Assembly: GCA_963920765.1 (NCBI GenBank) | Contig: OY987242.1 | Coordinates: 870,501-934,500 of the forward strand | Source of the DNA: Ulota crispa | Taxonomy: Eukaryota > Streptophyta > Bryopsida > Orthotrichales > Orthotrichaceae | DNA length: 64,000 nucleotides | Direction of reading: 5' to 3' | Shown: positions 11,951 to 24,000 of the stretch, piece by piece | How positions within the stretch are numbered: position 1 is the stretch's first letter | Layout: every line of letters begins with the position of its first letter | The notes under the pieces: generated by a model | Told to the model about the DNA's origin: nothing | The model's database searches: none | The model's input: only the letters and a program-made list of their open reading frames with translations | Program-made: the position numbers and the translations under genes

Positions 11951-13467
11951 TTAACCCATAAAGGACCAGGTCCCCTTTTTACAAACATAGTGATTTTGGG
12001 CAGGTACCTGTGATTGGAGCTTTTCATATTTTAGTCTGAAATTTTAAAGGAATGTGGGGACAAGGTTTATCTTTTATATGCACTAAATTTCATGACATTT
12101 GGAGTTATGAGTAAAAAGTTATGGCCTAATATGTTGCTTTTTATGTTCAAGGGGCAGCTTGGGCAGATTTTTAAAAATCACTTTTTTCATAAACAAAAAT
12201 TTCAAATTAGTTTAGGAGATTAATCTGAATGTAGGAAGCTTTGAATCATTATGTTTTGATCAACGAGATGAAAGTTATGAGGATTTTTTGTTTGTGGGCA
12301 GCTATGGATTCTCTACTCTAAAATAAACTTCAAAGTCCTTTATTTTACTCAATTTTCAGCATTTTGGAAAAAAAAAAAAAAAAAAAAAAACCAAAGGATG
12401 TAGACTGTTTAATGCAACATTATGACCATTGGGATTGGCATTTTTCATTTCCATTATTAAATTCTTAACAATTTTGTGTTTTGAATCATTCTCTACTTCT
12501 TTTTACTTACTAATTTTTTTCCATATGTTATACAACTCCAAATGATTTGAAATTTTTTTGACATGTACTTTACTTAAGTGGAAAAAGGAATTCAGAGAAG
12601 CACCACCCACATGGCCTTTTTTCCTTCGGAATTTCACCTTTTGAAGGGTAGCTACCCTGTTTTTCACAAGACATTTTTTAACCCCTAAAGGCTCATTGTC
12701 CCTTTGGGGGACAAATGGAATTTTAGGCATGTACCTATGGCTAAACTACTTTGCGTGATTTTCTGAAACTTTTATTGAAGGTGAGGAATTCAAAGATCTA
12801 TGTGGGAATATAAACAAATCTTCATTTCAACATTTATTGAAGAAGTTAAAAATAAATAATCGAAAAACAGGGGACTCTGGGCAGCCCAAAAACTTCTGTA
12901 AAAATGGAAACCACACCTACCTGCAAACTCAAACTTCTCATAACTTTCATCTCATCCATCAAAATTGAATGATTCAAAACTCCCCACGTCTATATAAATA
13001 TAAAGAACCTATTTCATGTTTGTATTTGAAAAAACTCAATTTTTACAGAAGTATTTGGGCTGCCCGAAGTTCCCTATTTTTTAGTTATTCATTTTAAACT
13101 TCTTCAATAAATGTCCGAATGAAGATTTTTTTATATTCCCACGTAGATTTTTGAATTCCTCACCTTTGATAAAGGTTTCAAAAAATCATGCAAAGTAGTT
13201 TAGCCATAGGTACATGCCCAAAATTCCATTTGTCCCCCAAAAGGGCCCTTTGACCTTTAGGGGTTAATATTTAAACCATTCTAACTTCCAATCCACATGG
13301 TGAAAAACTCTGAATTTTTGTCCACATCTCCTAAAACTATTCTTCTACAAGATCCTACGGTCACATATGCATAAAAATGTTTTTGTTTTCAAATTTGGTT
13401 GATGCTCTAAAAATGGCAATTTTGGAGAGTTTTTGGCGAAAACTTTGCTTGGTCCTTTAGGGATTAA
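11951..13467. mobile_element. TTAA-flanked element, piggyBac-like ends, carrying a nested MITE
   Basis: The left end reads TTAA-CCCATAAAGGACC and the right end GGTCCTTTAGGGA-TTAA, an inverted pair. No transposase frame is visible inside. It is split by the 590-bp element at 12678-13267. A poly(A) run of 23 lies at 12368-12390. Internal DNA is AT-rich. Confidence 0.75.
12678..13267. mobile_element. Foldback TTAA MITE (CCCCTAAAGG family)
   Basis: Flanked by TTAA on both sides, starting CCCCTAAAGG and ending CCTTTAGGGG. The two halves are inverted copies of each other over nearly their whole length: for example GGGGGACAAATGGAATTTT near the left end recurs in reverse near 13220, and the GGGCAGCCCAAAAACTTCTG segment recurs in reverse near 13055. 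The transcript would fold into one long hairpin. Noncoding and inserted into the 11951-13467 element. Confidence 0.85.
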
Positions 13468-14375
13468 AGGCTCGGTGCCTTTTCTTCAACTTGAAGCATC
13501 GCTCACTATTTTTGGGATTGATCCTGTTTTTGTGTAAGTTAGTTGTAGATTCGCTGCATCTACTTTCGTTATTTCCGGAAGGTGCTTTCTCGCTCTTCCG
13601 GACTGCAGTCAAGTACTACGGCACTATCTCCTGAAAAAGGCCAACCACCCGACTGAGAGAATTTAAAAAAAAAAATCCAACCAACCAAAGGCCAACCACC
13701 CACATTTAAACGGCTCCAGCAATTGTCTTCTTTTACGTCACATCAATGATTGGGCCCTGATGACGTGAACTATGTTTCATTCACACTTGGTGTTTTCAGC
13801 AACGTGAATCTAGTCCAGAGGTGGATCCAGATTCATTTCTTACTCTTTTCCTTCTGGTCCCTGATGACATAAATGAATTAAGGTATGTTTGCAGTTGATG
13901 TTGGGTAGGGTTCCAGGAATGAATTTAGATGCATATCTGGACTGGGTTCACTTTGCTAACAATTCTCCTACACCCGCAAAATAGAAAATTGACAGCAGCT
14001 GAGCTGTACTTTGAGTAACAAGACTCGCATGCACGACCAATAAAGAAAAACCAGCGCAGAGTTCCAGGGTGCGCGTTCCTCACCGTCGACATCCGCCACG
14101 TCAGAATCCCACCGGAAAGAAACTTGCCCACGGACACTGCTGAATGCCGCAAGGCATGCTCTACAGCATGAGCGCCACGTGGACCGGCAACATGTCTCTA
14201 CCCATCTCCATGCCAACTGTAGAGTAGCAAGGTTAGTATATTTTTCGTAGCATATGCCTCGTCATCGCTGTGAACCCTGGTCTTATATTGATGCACTGCA
14301 GGGCATCGAAATCGGTTCATTTGTTCGATCACCGATTAGTACCTCTTGTACCGGAGATAATCTGTGTTTGCGGAG
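13468..14375. other. Upstream region of the SdpI-like gene
   Basis: Contains an A-rich run near 13664-13674 flanked by two copies of a CCAACCA/GGCCAACCACCC motif. GC content rises after 14080, consistent with a 5' UTR. A possible 5'-UTR intron donor (AAGGTTAGT) lies near 14230. Small frames here are not convincing. Confidence 0.4.
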
Positions 14376-15609
14376 ATGGGGGGTTCCAATCCTGTAGTGC
14401 TTGTGGGGTTGCTCACGGCGGCCAGCTTGGTCATCACCATCTTCCATTGGCATGATGTACCCCACAAGGTTCCCCTCTGGTGGGATTTGCATGGTGCGTT
14501 TATCTCTTCGTGTACCCTAATTCACATCCCCTACATGAGCATTTCGGAGTGTACTTTCTGTTGCTGTTGCAGGATGGCAGGTTAGTTTTGGCCATAGCAG
14601 GGGCTGTTTTTTCTGAATTTTGTTTGTGTGAAAATGTGCAGCTCGTCCGTGGCTTTGGGTCCCTCGATGGCTTGGACTCTTCTTGCTACCAGTATTGACC
14701 TTCCTCATACCTTATGCTCTGTACCAAGCCATCATCAACAGCAACCTGGAGAGCCATGGGTAAGGCTCGTTCTCTATTCATCACACTTTTCTGCTGGAAC
14801 ACTACCCCCCTGAAATGTACATCTTGTGCACATTTTTTCTAATGTAAAAATCATTCGCTGATTGTTCCCATTTTCTGCTCTATCTTGAACTGAAACCTCT
14901 TTTTCCACGTTCTGTCCATGTATTGAAACAACGAGCATTCCTTTTCTACTTAATGGGCTTGTTTTTCAGAGCTTGATAGATTTCTGCAGAAATGCATTCT
15001 AATTCACCTGACTTGTAAGTTGCAATGTCGGGTTATTGTGTTTCTTAGGATTTACAGCACGGTTGGGAAGTCCTCTCAGCGCCCTCTTCGTTTTTTCGGT
15101 CTTATGCTGACACTACTATCTTGCAAGGTGTCTGGTTTTCATTAAGTGTTGATATACGTGGTTGCAGGCATGAGTCCAAGCATTCCATCTTCCACATCAT
15201 CACACTGCCTGCCATCTTCCTCTTCATCGTGCAAACCTTTGTCCTGCTGCCGGCTGCCTTGAGCCCCCTCCACAACTTTGCCGCGCGCACATTCGTGGCG
15301 AACATAGCGTTGTGGCTGCTCATCTGGTTCGGTCACAACTTGAAGCACGTGGAGCCCAACCGGGTGATCGGCATCGTGAACCCCTGGACGTCCAACTCCG
15401 CATGGGACAGTGTGCACAATCAAGCCGGCCTCATCTTCGAGGTCGCTGGGGTGCTGCTCTTCATCTTGGCTTTCCTTGTGCCCATCGGCTGGCCTTTGAC
15501 CTTGGCCTTAGTCCTGTTATGGCTGGGACCATACATCGCCAGCTACGTTCTGGCCTTCGTCTCCTCCTCATCGTCCTCATCAGAGCAGGAGCCTCTTATC
15601 GGTGGTTGA
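14376..15609 (+). CDS. SdpI/DUF1648-like polytopic membrane protein
   Basis: Three exons with continuous phase: 14376-14493, 14642-14759, 15168-15609; 225 residues. In-frame TAA precedes the ATG. The N-terminal span (NPVVLVGLLTAASLVITIF) is followed by HDVPHKVPLWWDLHARPW, matching the P-x-x-x-P-x-H/W-W-x-x-x-G signature of DUF1648, then WLGLFLLPVLTFLIPYALY. The C-terminal half has three or four more spans and the motif GHNLKHVEPNRVIGIVNPWT followed by WDSVHNQAGLIFEVAG; this is the pN-x-x-IGI-x-x-PWT box of the bacterial SdpI family (PF13630). The tail is Ser-rich, ending EQEPLIGG. In bacteria SdpI is a membrane immunity/signalling protein; no role in plants is known to me. Around six membrane segments are predicted by eye. 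The two introns show it is a resident nuclear gene, not contamination. Confidence 0.8.
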
Positions 15610-16389
15610 AGGGTTAAGCCTCCTGGCTACAAAAGCGTTTCTGCAACGTCTCGCCTGTAGAGTGTAAAGCTGAGACTCAATCCGTAATTGATGTGTATCT
15701 ACTTGTGCTGGAATAAAAATGTCTTCTTTCATCTTTTGATTTCTTAACTGGTTGAATCATGGGCGCATGAGTTGTTACTGCAACTATCAATTATCAGCGA
15801 TGTTGTGGCATACGTCTTTGCTTTGGAGCAGAAGTCTTTTCTCAACCTCTGGACACTGTTATGGTTGGAAAGTATTCCGATCTATATAATTGTTTGTCGA
15901 ATATCGCTGATTGTGTTACGTACTAAATCTGCAATTGACATGTATTGAGTTCCGCAGAAATATACCGTTTTGTATATTGTAATGCTTCCAAGTATGGTTG
16001 GAGACTCCTTTTTGTGAGACGGTTGAATATAACTAGTTACTGCTATGTTTTCAATCATCTGGTTCATAAGATTCAATAAATTGCTGAATTAGGCGAATAT
16101 TCTCTTTGTCATGCGGATGATTTTTCGTTTGACTAGGTTTCTAAGGAACCCCATAATGATTTTTCAGTATCTTTATCTCCGAAGGATATTGCTGAGTACA
16201 TTTTTTAGAGTTCTGAAAAATTGTTAGGTTGAAATATGAGGTAGTATTTTAGAAGGGTTACATTTTGAAGTTCACATTAGAGGGTATCAAGATCCCAACT
16301 TCTGCTCAAGGATTGGAATATCAGGCTATGGTATGCCTGAAAGTCGGGATAATTAACTACGTCATAGAAGACGTCTTCTTCAGGTTATT
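15610..16389. other. 3' UTR and AT-rich intergenic DNA
   Basis: A polyadenylation-like AATAAA lies at about 15711, 100 bp after the stop. The rest is AT-rich with no supported gene. Confidence 0.45.
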
Positions 16390-17320
16390 TTAACCCCTAA
16401 ATGCCCAAGGCACCATATTCTGGTGTCCAAAAAATTTCAGGAAACTTTGAAACCCTGTTGAAGTTACAGATTTTATAGTTTTGAGGTTTTTTTTTGTGGA
16501 AAAGTTGTGTATTAAAGTTAGCTTCACCATTCAAATTCAACTTCTTTCATATCTTATTCCATTTGTTTTTGGTGGAAGGTTAACTACAAGCATACATTTT
16601 CTGTTGTGAATAGTGTTGTGAATAATGTCATGAATAGTGTTGTGAATAGTGTCACAGAGCTTATGAGAAGTTGCCACATTGAAAAGATGGGCATCAAGTT
16701 GAGCAAAAGGTGAAGATTTCCCTTGAGCACTCCTTTGGGCAATAAGGGCCTTTTTACTGAAATTTTGACATCTAACAAAATCTAAAAGTGCTTTTGGACT
16801 AATTTCACTTGGAATGTCTTTGTTATAGAAATTAGGATCCTTTCACCGTTGAATTTTCTTTCATTCATAATGATTTTTGGTCAATAATTGAAGTTGAAAA
16901 TTTCTTTATATTAGACAGTTGTGTTTTGACAGTTGCGTTGCAGGCTCATTTGTGAAATTATGGTCATGGATTTGGAAGAGGGGCAATTGGTTTTGAAGTA
17001 ACAACAATAAACACTAAAGCATCCTAAGTGGTTGTCTCCAATTTTGTATCCAAAAGTTGCCAATTTGAATTAGAAGTTTTGGGCAGCTCATAAAAAAGCA
17101 AAAAATTCCATACTCATCATCATTCAATCACAAATGTCTTAAAATCCACGTGGCCATTTTGGATTCTTTTTGGGTAGCGCCATCTAGAAACCTTAAAGTT
17201 CAAGATTCAACGGTTACAATTTTGTTTTGATGTTTAATAATGATCTTACAAAGACAATTCAAAAACTTCAAAACTACCTTCTGAAAACGAGAAAAACACC
17301 CTTGAGCATTTAGGGGTTAA
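16390..17320. mobile_element. TTAA element, CCCCTAAATGCCCAAGG subfamily
   Basis: Starts TTAA-CCCCTAAATGCCCAAGG and ends GAGCATTTAGGGG-TTAA, about 930 bp. No transposase frame. This is the intact reference copy of the element that is disrupted at 39749-50542: its interior (AACAACAATAAACACTAAAG near 17000, TCCAAAAGC...TTTTGG region) matches that locus in reverse orientation on both sides of the large insertion. Its right TTAA is also the left TTAA of the next element. Confidence 0.8.
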
Positions 17321-17543
17321 CCCCTAAAGGACACAGCGTGCCGTTGTGAGTAGTAGAATACAAGGTCTTTTTCTTGTATTTGGATTAGATTCACACCTTT
17401 TTTACATTTGAGATCAATAAAGAAGTTGGAGAATAGATCAAAGCTGTTCTAGTGAGCTATTGGACATCCCAAATTAAAACTTCTTTTTGGTAGCAACTGT
17501 CAATTATACGGTAGCATATATACTATGCCCTATGGTCCTTTAA
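17317..17543. mobile_element. Short TTAA element (227 bp)
   Basis: Starts TTAA-CCCCTAAAGGACAC and ends TATGGTCCT-TTAA. It shares one TTAA with each neighbour. A related copy in the opposite orientation lies at 19836-20069, sharing TTGAGATCAA-region and GGGCATAG sequences. Confidence 0.75.
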
Positions 17544-17951
17544 CCCTGAAGGGCCCTTGGGCCTCCAAGATACAAGAACGTATCCTTAACGGACCGGGAT
17601 ACGCATGGTTTAGGCGACTTTGATAGGCAATGGGTCACCTAGAGATGAGCCATGTAATTCCGCAATATGGCCAAGTGTCTGGTGCGGCTTGCGTTGCTGT
17701 GGACGCAAGGTGGCCTCATCAACGTAGAAATCAAGTATTGTACCTATACCGTATGCAAGTGCAAATACAAACCTCAACATGCGGAATTCAACAAAATCTC
17801 TTCTCAAAAAAAAATGCACGATCAGATCTAGCTTGGAATTTCCTACAAGTCGTCAGTGTACACAAAAGTCTGAAAATGCCGCAACATCCCCAAGTACCAG
17901 CAAAACATCACAATATGGCCACAAAGGGCGTTTGGGCCCTTTAGGGGTTAA
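17540..17951. mobile_element. TTAA element (412 bp), third in the tandem
   Basis: Starts TTAA-CCCTGAAGGGCCC and ends GGGCCCTTTAGGGG-TTAA. The interior contains GC-richer sequence (for example near 17680-17720) and the 17630-17944 open frame, which has no recognisable motif. It is directly adjacent to the previous element with a shared TTAA. Confidence 0.75.
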
Positions 17952-17956
17952 GGGTT

Positions 17957-18377
17957 AAAAAGGGAACTAATATGCAATCACACCTTTTTGACTATCCCAC
18001 CACACCCCGGGGTAAATTTTAGATTTATACCATCAAAAAGTTGAATTTGAGAATTTAGAATTCAGGTTTGGACTCAGAGACTTGGATTTTGTCTAGAACC
18101 ATAAAAAAATGTTGTAATTGAACAACATCCAATGAAAAAACTTAGCTTGGGGGAAAAGTATAACTTTTACTTTTGTTTATAAAAAAGATAAGCTTTTTTC
18201 ATTGGGTGTTATTCAATTAGAACTTTTTTTGTGATTCTAAACAAAATCACAGTCTTTGAGTCCAAATTTGAATTCCAAATTCTCAAATTCAGCTTTTTGA
18301 TGGTAGAAATCTAAAATTTACCCCCGGTGTGGTGGGACAGTCAAGAAGGTGTGGTACGCATATCAATTTCCTTTTTA
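17957..18377. mobile_element. Foldback MITE, GGGAACTAATATG family, copy 1
   Basis: A near-complete inverted repeat of about 420 bp. The left end contains CACACCTTTTTGACTATCCC and TAAATTTTAGATTTATACC; the right end contains their reverse complements around 18300-18360. The centre has a run matching CATTGGGTGTT and AAAAAAGATAAGC. A second copy lies at 20311-20724. Confidence 0.8.
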
Positions 18378-19835
18378 AAAACTATTGAGGGGCTAGGTTT
18401 TGAGGATTTTCGGAATGTTTCATATCCCTTTAGTTGAGCCTCTGCCCTCTACATCAAAAAAGGACAAACTAGTATATAAATTTTATACAAGTTCCGTTTT
18501 GGGACTCTCATGACATTGTCATGTACCGTATACAATCCTTCAAATCAAAGTTCTAGTCTTGCCCCTGCTATTATATTCATGTGGTTTAGGAAGCCAACAT
18601 TGTAATAAGTTTATGAGGTCCAAATATCTTCCTAAATTTGATTACTAAGTGTTGACAATTTTCGAGTGGATTTTATTGAAATGGACTTTGAATACATAGG
18701 CTTTATCATGGTAAACTTCTAAATTATTTTTGTTACTGTAATTTGCAAGCTTGCTCAATTTCATTTTTAATTTAGTAGGGGTTTTCAACTTTAGGAAAGT
18801 TTGACTTCTTCAAGGTGTTTTCCTTAGAAATGACAATTGTCCCGTGCAAGACAGCAAGTTCTCGTGAAAATACTAACAGATCGTTTTGTAAAAGTGCAAG
18901 CATAGGCTCTCTTGCTTGTGAGCAAGGTTAATTTTTAATATATTAAAAATTGCCCGCTACTCATCAAAAACCTTAAATGATGGGCAAAATGTTTTGAGGC
19001 CAATCCTAAAAAAACACCAGTTTGAAAATCTACTTGCCACATGACCGCTTGAGCAAAAATTACTTATCCAAAACACTAGCTAATAAAAAGAGCCACCATT
19101 CACCAAAACTTGGAGAATATTATGTATGAAAAATTAATTATATGTTTAGTTTAGATTGTAAGTTTCTTCAAATTTTCATAGTGTTCCTAAATTTACAAAT
19201 ATTTTGCAAGATATCAAGCAAAGCTAGACAGCAAGGACAAAGTTGCCGCTATGTGGCAAAGAGCAAGAGGAGCTAGGTGGAGCAGAGCATCCTAAGCAAG
19301 GAGTTTGTAAAATTTTGGAATTTTGCAAGCACAGCTTTAGAGTGGTATACAAGTTGGCCAAGGTTGGTAGCAATATTACCTTTTGATACAATTTTGTGTA
19401 AGAGGGTATTTTTTGAGCAAAATTTGATAAAGATTCATTTGTGTTCTAGATTGTAATTGAAAATTTTAGATGTGTTAAGGTGAATCTCCTATGCAAATAT
19501 TCTTATAAATAACATTGATTAGAATAATGTCATTTTTTTGTGGGGGAACACGATCTAAGGAAACGTCTTGTTTAATGACATTTTGTAAATCTTTTCTTAT
19601 AAATTAAGTGATTTGGATTTATTTGTGGCTCTTAGGTCCAATAGTTAACTTCATTCCTTACAAATTTTTCAAAGAACTATTATCCTTTGAGTTTTTTAGG
19701 AGCATTTTAATGTTGCCCTCTTAGGGTTTGACACACTTCAAAACATAGATGATAAGTGCTTTGGGCCCCTCAAAATTCTCTCATATCACTCCATTTTAAA
19801 GTGTCAAACAATGGCCCTTCAAAAAACTATTTGTT
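18378..19835. other. AT-rich intergenic DNA, nothing recognised
   Basis: About 1.46 kb of low-GC sequence without a long open frame, structural RNA or clear repeat ends. It may be degraded transposon material. Confidence 0.4.
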
Positions 19836-20069
19836 TTAACCCTTAAACGTCCCAAGGGCATAGCAAATAAGTTGCCGTACATTTGGCATTTGCTACCAAT
19901 AAGAAATTTTAACTTGGGATCTCAAATAGCTCACTAGAACCGCGTTTATCTATATTCCAACTTCTTTGTTGATCTCAAATGTAGTAGAGGTGTGGATCCA
20001 TTCCAAATTCGAGAACAATACCCCATATTGTACTGGTCACATAGAGCCTTTCTGACATTTAAGGATTAA
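19836..20069. mobile_element. Short TTAA element, inverted relative of 17317-17543
   Basis: Starts TTAA-CCCTTAAACGTCCC and ends CATTTAAGGA-TTAA. Its body matches the reverse complement of the 227-bp element at 17317-17543. The ends are more degraded than in other copies. Confidence 0.65.
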
Positions 20070-20310
20070 GTCATGTGAGTTTTATCCTATATTCCCCTAG
20101 ATGAATGGTCAAAGTGACTATTTATGAAACACATTGTCATGTAGTACTAGGTTACACAAAATAAAAACTAGTTAAAATTATTTTAACACAATTAAATAAT
20201 TAATTAAATAAATAGTTGTATAATTAGAGAAAAATACAATATAAAGTAAAAAATAAAGATAAAAAGTAAATGTAAAATTAGGATGTGCCTATAAAAGTAA
20301 GTAGGAACAA

Positions 20311-20724
20311 AAGGGAATTGATATGTGTACCACACCTTTTCAATTACTGTACCACCCACACCCTCAGAGTAAATTTTAGATTTCTACCATCATAAAGCTA
20401 AATTTGAGAATTTGGAATTCAGATTTGGACTTAGAGACCATGATTTAGTCCAAAATCATAAAAAAAAGTTGCAATTCACCAACACCCAATGAAAAAGTTT
20501 AGCTAGGGAGAAAAGTGTTACTTTTACTTTTGTTTATAAAAAAGATTAACTTTTTCATTGGATGTTGTTGAATTACAACTTTTTTTGTGGTTCTAGACTA
20601 AATCATGGTCTCCAAATCCATTTCTGAATTCCAAATTCTCAAATGCAGTGATGGTAGAAATCTAAAATTTACTCTCAGGTGTGGTACAGTAATTGAAAGG
20701 GTGTGGTACACATATCAATTCCCG
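20311..20724. mobile_element. Foldback MITE, GGGAATTGATATG family, copy 2, in PI31 upstream region
   Basis: Left end GGGAATTGATATGTGTACC, right end GGTACACATATCAATTCCC: a perfect inverted terminus of 19 bp. The whole 410 bp folds back on itself. Flanks are GGAACAAAA on the left and GGAACGAAA on the right, a likely 9-bp target duplication with one change. The right end is 287 bp upstream of the PI31 start codon. Confidence 0.85.
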
Positions 20725-21010
20725 GAACGAAAGGAACGAAATTGTCATTTAGGAGTAAGCTTATGTATGAGAAACGTGAGCATCACTGCTCATAGACAAT
20801 TGTCGGAACCGACGTCCAAAGCCTCCTCATCTTCTCCGTAAATTCATCTCCGTCGTCTTCAGCATTGCTTAGCTCGGGACCGTGAAACCCTAATTCGCAT
20901 CGGAATTGTCTGTCTCTTCGTCTCCGACCACTCTCGTTCGGATTCTGATTCACACGCATTCCGCCACCCACGCAGCAGCAACAGTTGCAACAGCAGAGAC
21001 AGCAGCAGCA

Positions 21011-24000
21011 ATGTCTACCGCGGGGCCCGTGCTGGGAGTCATCCGCGCGTCGCGTCCCTCTTTCCGTTCTGCTCTGGATCGCGCTGCTTTCGCCGTGCAC
21101 GCGACCTTCTTATCGGCTGGCTATTCCCTCGTCGCCACTGGCAACAAAGCCAACTCCATCACCGCAGGTACTTGCTCTGTCCCTACCTGTTTTCTTTTCT
21201 TTTCTTTGATTTCGTCTCTGCGTGTACCTTCAATTCGCATCCGATGAATCCGAGCTCTGTATCTGTGTGATTGCACCTCGGGTTTGGGGAAATGGAATGT
21301 TTCCGTTCTCTAATTTTGAATTCAGCGACAATTTTGGACGAATTGTTTGTATTTGTACTTGCAGCTTGAGAGCAGAGTTTTTAGAACAGAATCGAAAGAT
21401 AAGTTGTGCAACGCAATTGGTAATTATGAGAAAGAGAATTTTGTGATTTCAAGTAACCTAAGATTGTGCTCTGTGTGCTCGTTGCTTCATTGAAATGGTT
21501 ACTTGGACGCGAAGGCTGCAGTCTGATGTATGATTCTGTCGTGATTTGGCAGGACGAGAGGAGATTGAGGTTGGAATCGAGGGATGGGATGAGATGAATG
21601 GCGCTTACGCATTTCGGTATTCCGGAAGCGGGCAGCCCGATCTCCTGCCGACAGTTACAGTGAAATGCATGGCAATGGGCGACTCCCTCATGGTTGATGC
21701 CGTGTCAACAGATCCAGATACTCCAGTACATACCGAGATCAAGTAAGTGGATCAACTCTTATGCTTTTCTCATGAACTTGCATGATTGTTCATGCAGCAG
21801 AACTTGAGCCCTTAGTATGTTGATCTACTCTTGATATTTTTTGGCTTCTGCATCAGAAAGAGAGCTTTCATATTAGGAAGAGTTCGTCCTTGTCTTCCTA
21901 ACACATGAACTGTCGGTCCAATCGCAGGGCAAGCTCGTATGCCGCAGATGGAGCTGTGGGCCCCTACAACCAGCAGTATACCAACCTTGAAGGTTTGGTT
22001 ACTCTTGTTAATTCGTCGATTTTGGGTAAACTTTCACCGAAGAAGGAGAAAGGCCCTTCAGCTGCTCCAAGAACGTGAGCCCATTTTCTTCACTTTTTGA
22101 TTTAGCCTTGAGGTTTAACTATTAACGCTAAAATAGTTAAAGCTTGTAAAACTAAAATTCTGATTTTGTGCGCTGCACTTAACTTGTTGGACTGTCAAAG
22201 TATTTGTTGAAAGAAACACTGCACTTTCGCGTAAATATGGTAAGCATTACTTATGACGTTAATCTGCTGATAGCAGGACTATTCACGAGCATATTGGCGA
22301 AGATAGGCGATCATCGGAGATGGGTAGTTCCCTCATAGATGACCGACAACGATCTGGCGGTCCTGGGTATGTAATTATAACATATATTTTTTCGATAGTT
22401 CCATCTTCTGTGCCTTTAGTCATGGTTGAAGACCTGTAGATCACGTTCTTTGTGTGCACTTAGAGTTATTCTAAGCAATGCCGTATGTCTAATTCCTACC
22501 TACATGTTTTGAGCAGATTTTCTTATCCTCAAGTACCTGGATTTGATGGGAGCGATCTTTATCCTATGCCAGGAGCAGGAGTTTTTGTTCCTGGGTGAGA
22601 TGCTCACTTGCTTAAATCTTCTGCTGCACTTCTTTATATCAGGCTTTACGGTTACCATTGGTACGATATAGGATTTTATGCTTATGGGCTACTTGACTAG
22701 TGAATCTGCCCCAGTAGTATGCATGTTTAGCGTGTTACAGATAATTTTGGCAGCACTGTCCCAAATCAACGAGGACTTTGTCTGTATCGTATTAGCGTGC
22801 TGGGTTATTCAGGCTGTCTTAGTACTTGGATCTTGTATTACTATGTTTTTAGAATAAATTCTTGATTTGTTAGATGCTATGCAGCCAAGTTTGAAGGTCT
22901 AATTCCTGTGTAGAACTTAAAGCACTTAAAAGTGTTGCTAATAGCTGGAGGTTTTTGTGCAGTGGGAATCCTTTCGGAGGTCCTGGAATGCTAGTCGGTG
23001 CGTCCCTCTAACCTCCGTTGCGTTTTGTTGTTTTCCTAGCATGTTCTTGGCGTTGTTTTCGAAGATTGAATCAAAACGATACATCGTCTGCCTATGCTTC
23101 AGTTAACATATGATTTGGGGTGCCGGCGTGTGCAGGTCCAAATGATCCACGATGGGGTCCAGTGGGGGTGCCTCGACCAGGCCAACCTAGTATCGGTGGT
23201 GTTCCGTACGTGATTTTCCTTTCCTCTTCGACTTCTTGAAAACAGAGCTACTTCCTGTTTTATCTGCAGGCGTCTTTAATGAGAATGGTTGAAGTTGATG
23301 GCCCTGTTCGTTAATTCGATATCAATTTGAATTAGGAGCCATAGTACCTGTTTCTGGAACGGGGATCAATGTGTCTCCTCATTTGGATTGGCTTATTGTC
23401 TCTTCCTGTCTCTTGTTGAGAACTGAATGCTCCATTAATCACTAGAAACTAAAATTGAACTGGCTCGATCGAATACAACTGACTTTTTGTGCGAACAATA
23501 TGTTTTTGTCTGCAGAGGGGTGCCACCAGGTGCTCGGTTTGATCCTTATGGACCACCAGGAGTCCCAGGCTTTGAGCCTAGCCGCTTCACTAGGTAATGT
23601 CTCGTTTTGTACTCTCAAGAAGCACGAATTACCTGCATATCTTTATCTGTTGTCACGTTTTTATCTGTTGAACACAGTAGCTAGCAAATTTGATTAATGT
23701 TTGCATACTTGACCAAGGTGTAGAGGAGGAACTTATTATTTTTAAGCTCAATATGTTCTTTCCTTTCTGTAACATGTGTCAGAGTTGCTTAGCTTAAAGA
23801 AAACACCTGCTAATTCCGTACCATGGTACATCGTGCTCTATGCTTGTGTCTTGAACTCTTGTTAGGTTTAATTAAGTCGAGTTTTCCAACTTCCTCCAAA
23901 ATTGTAGCCTGCAGAGTAAACTGATTTGGATTAATTAGATGTTCATGCTCTACTGCAGGACACTCGGATGCTTAATGAGACTGACGAACTCGTTTGAAAA

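Noticed and set aside
12678..13267. Harbinger (TTA/TAA target) or mariner (TA target) assignment of the TTAA elements
   Set aside because: A 3-bp target would not give TTAA on both sides; a TA target would not explain the constant outer T and A in all copies. Mariner is not fully excluded without empty sites.
14573..14581. An 8-bp micro-exon (GATGGCAG) between SdpI-like exons 1 and 2
   Set aside because: Including it breaks the frame; direct joining of 14493 to 14642 gives the conserved DLHARPW sequence.
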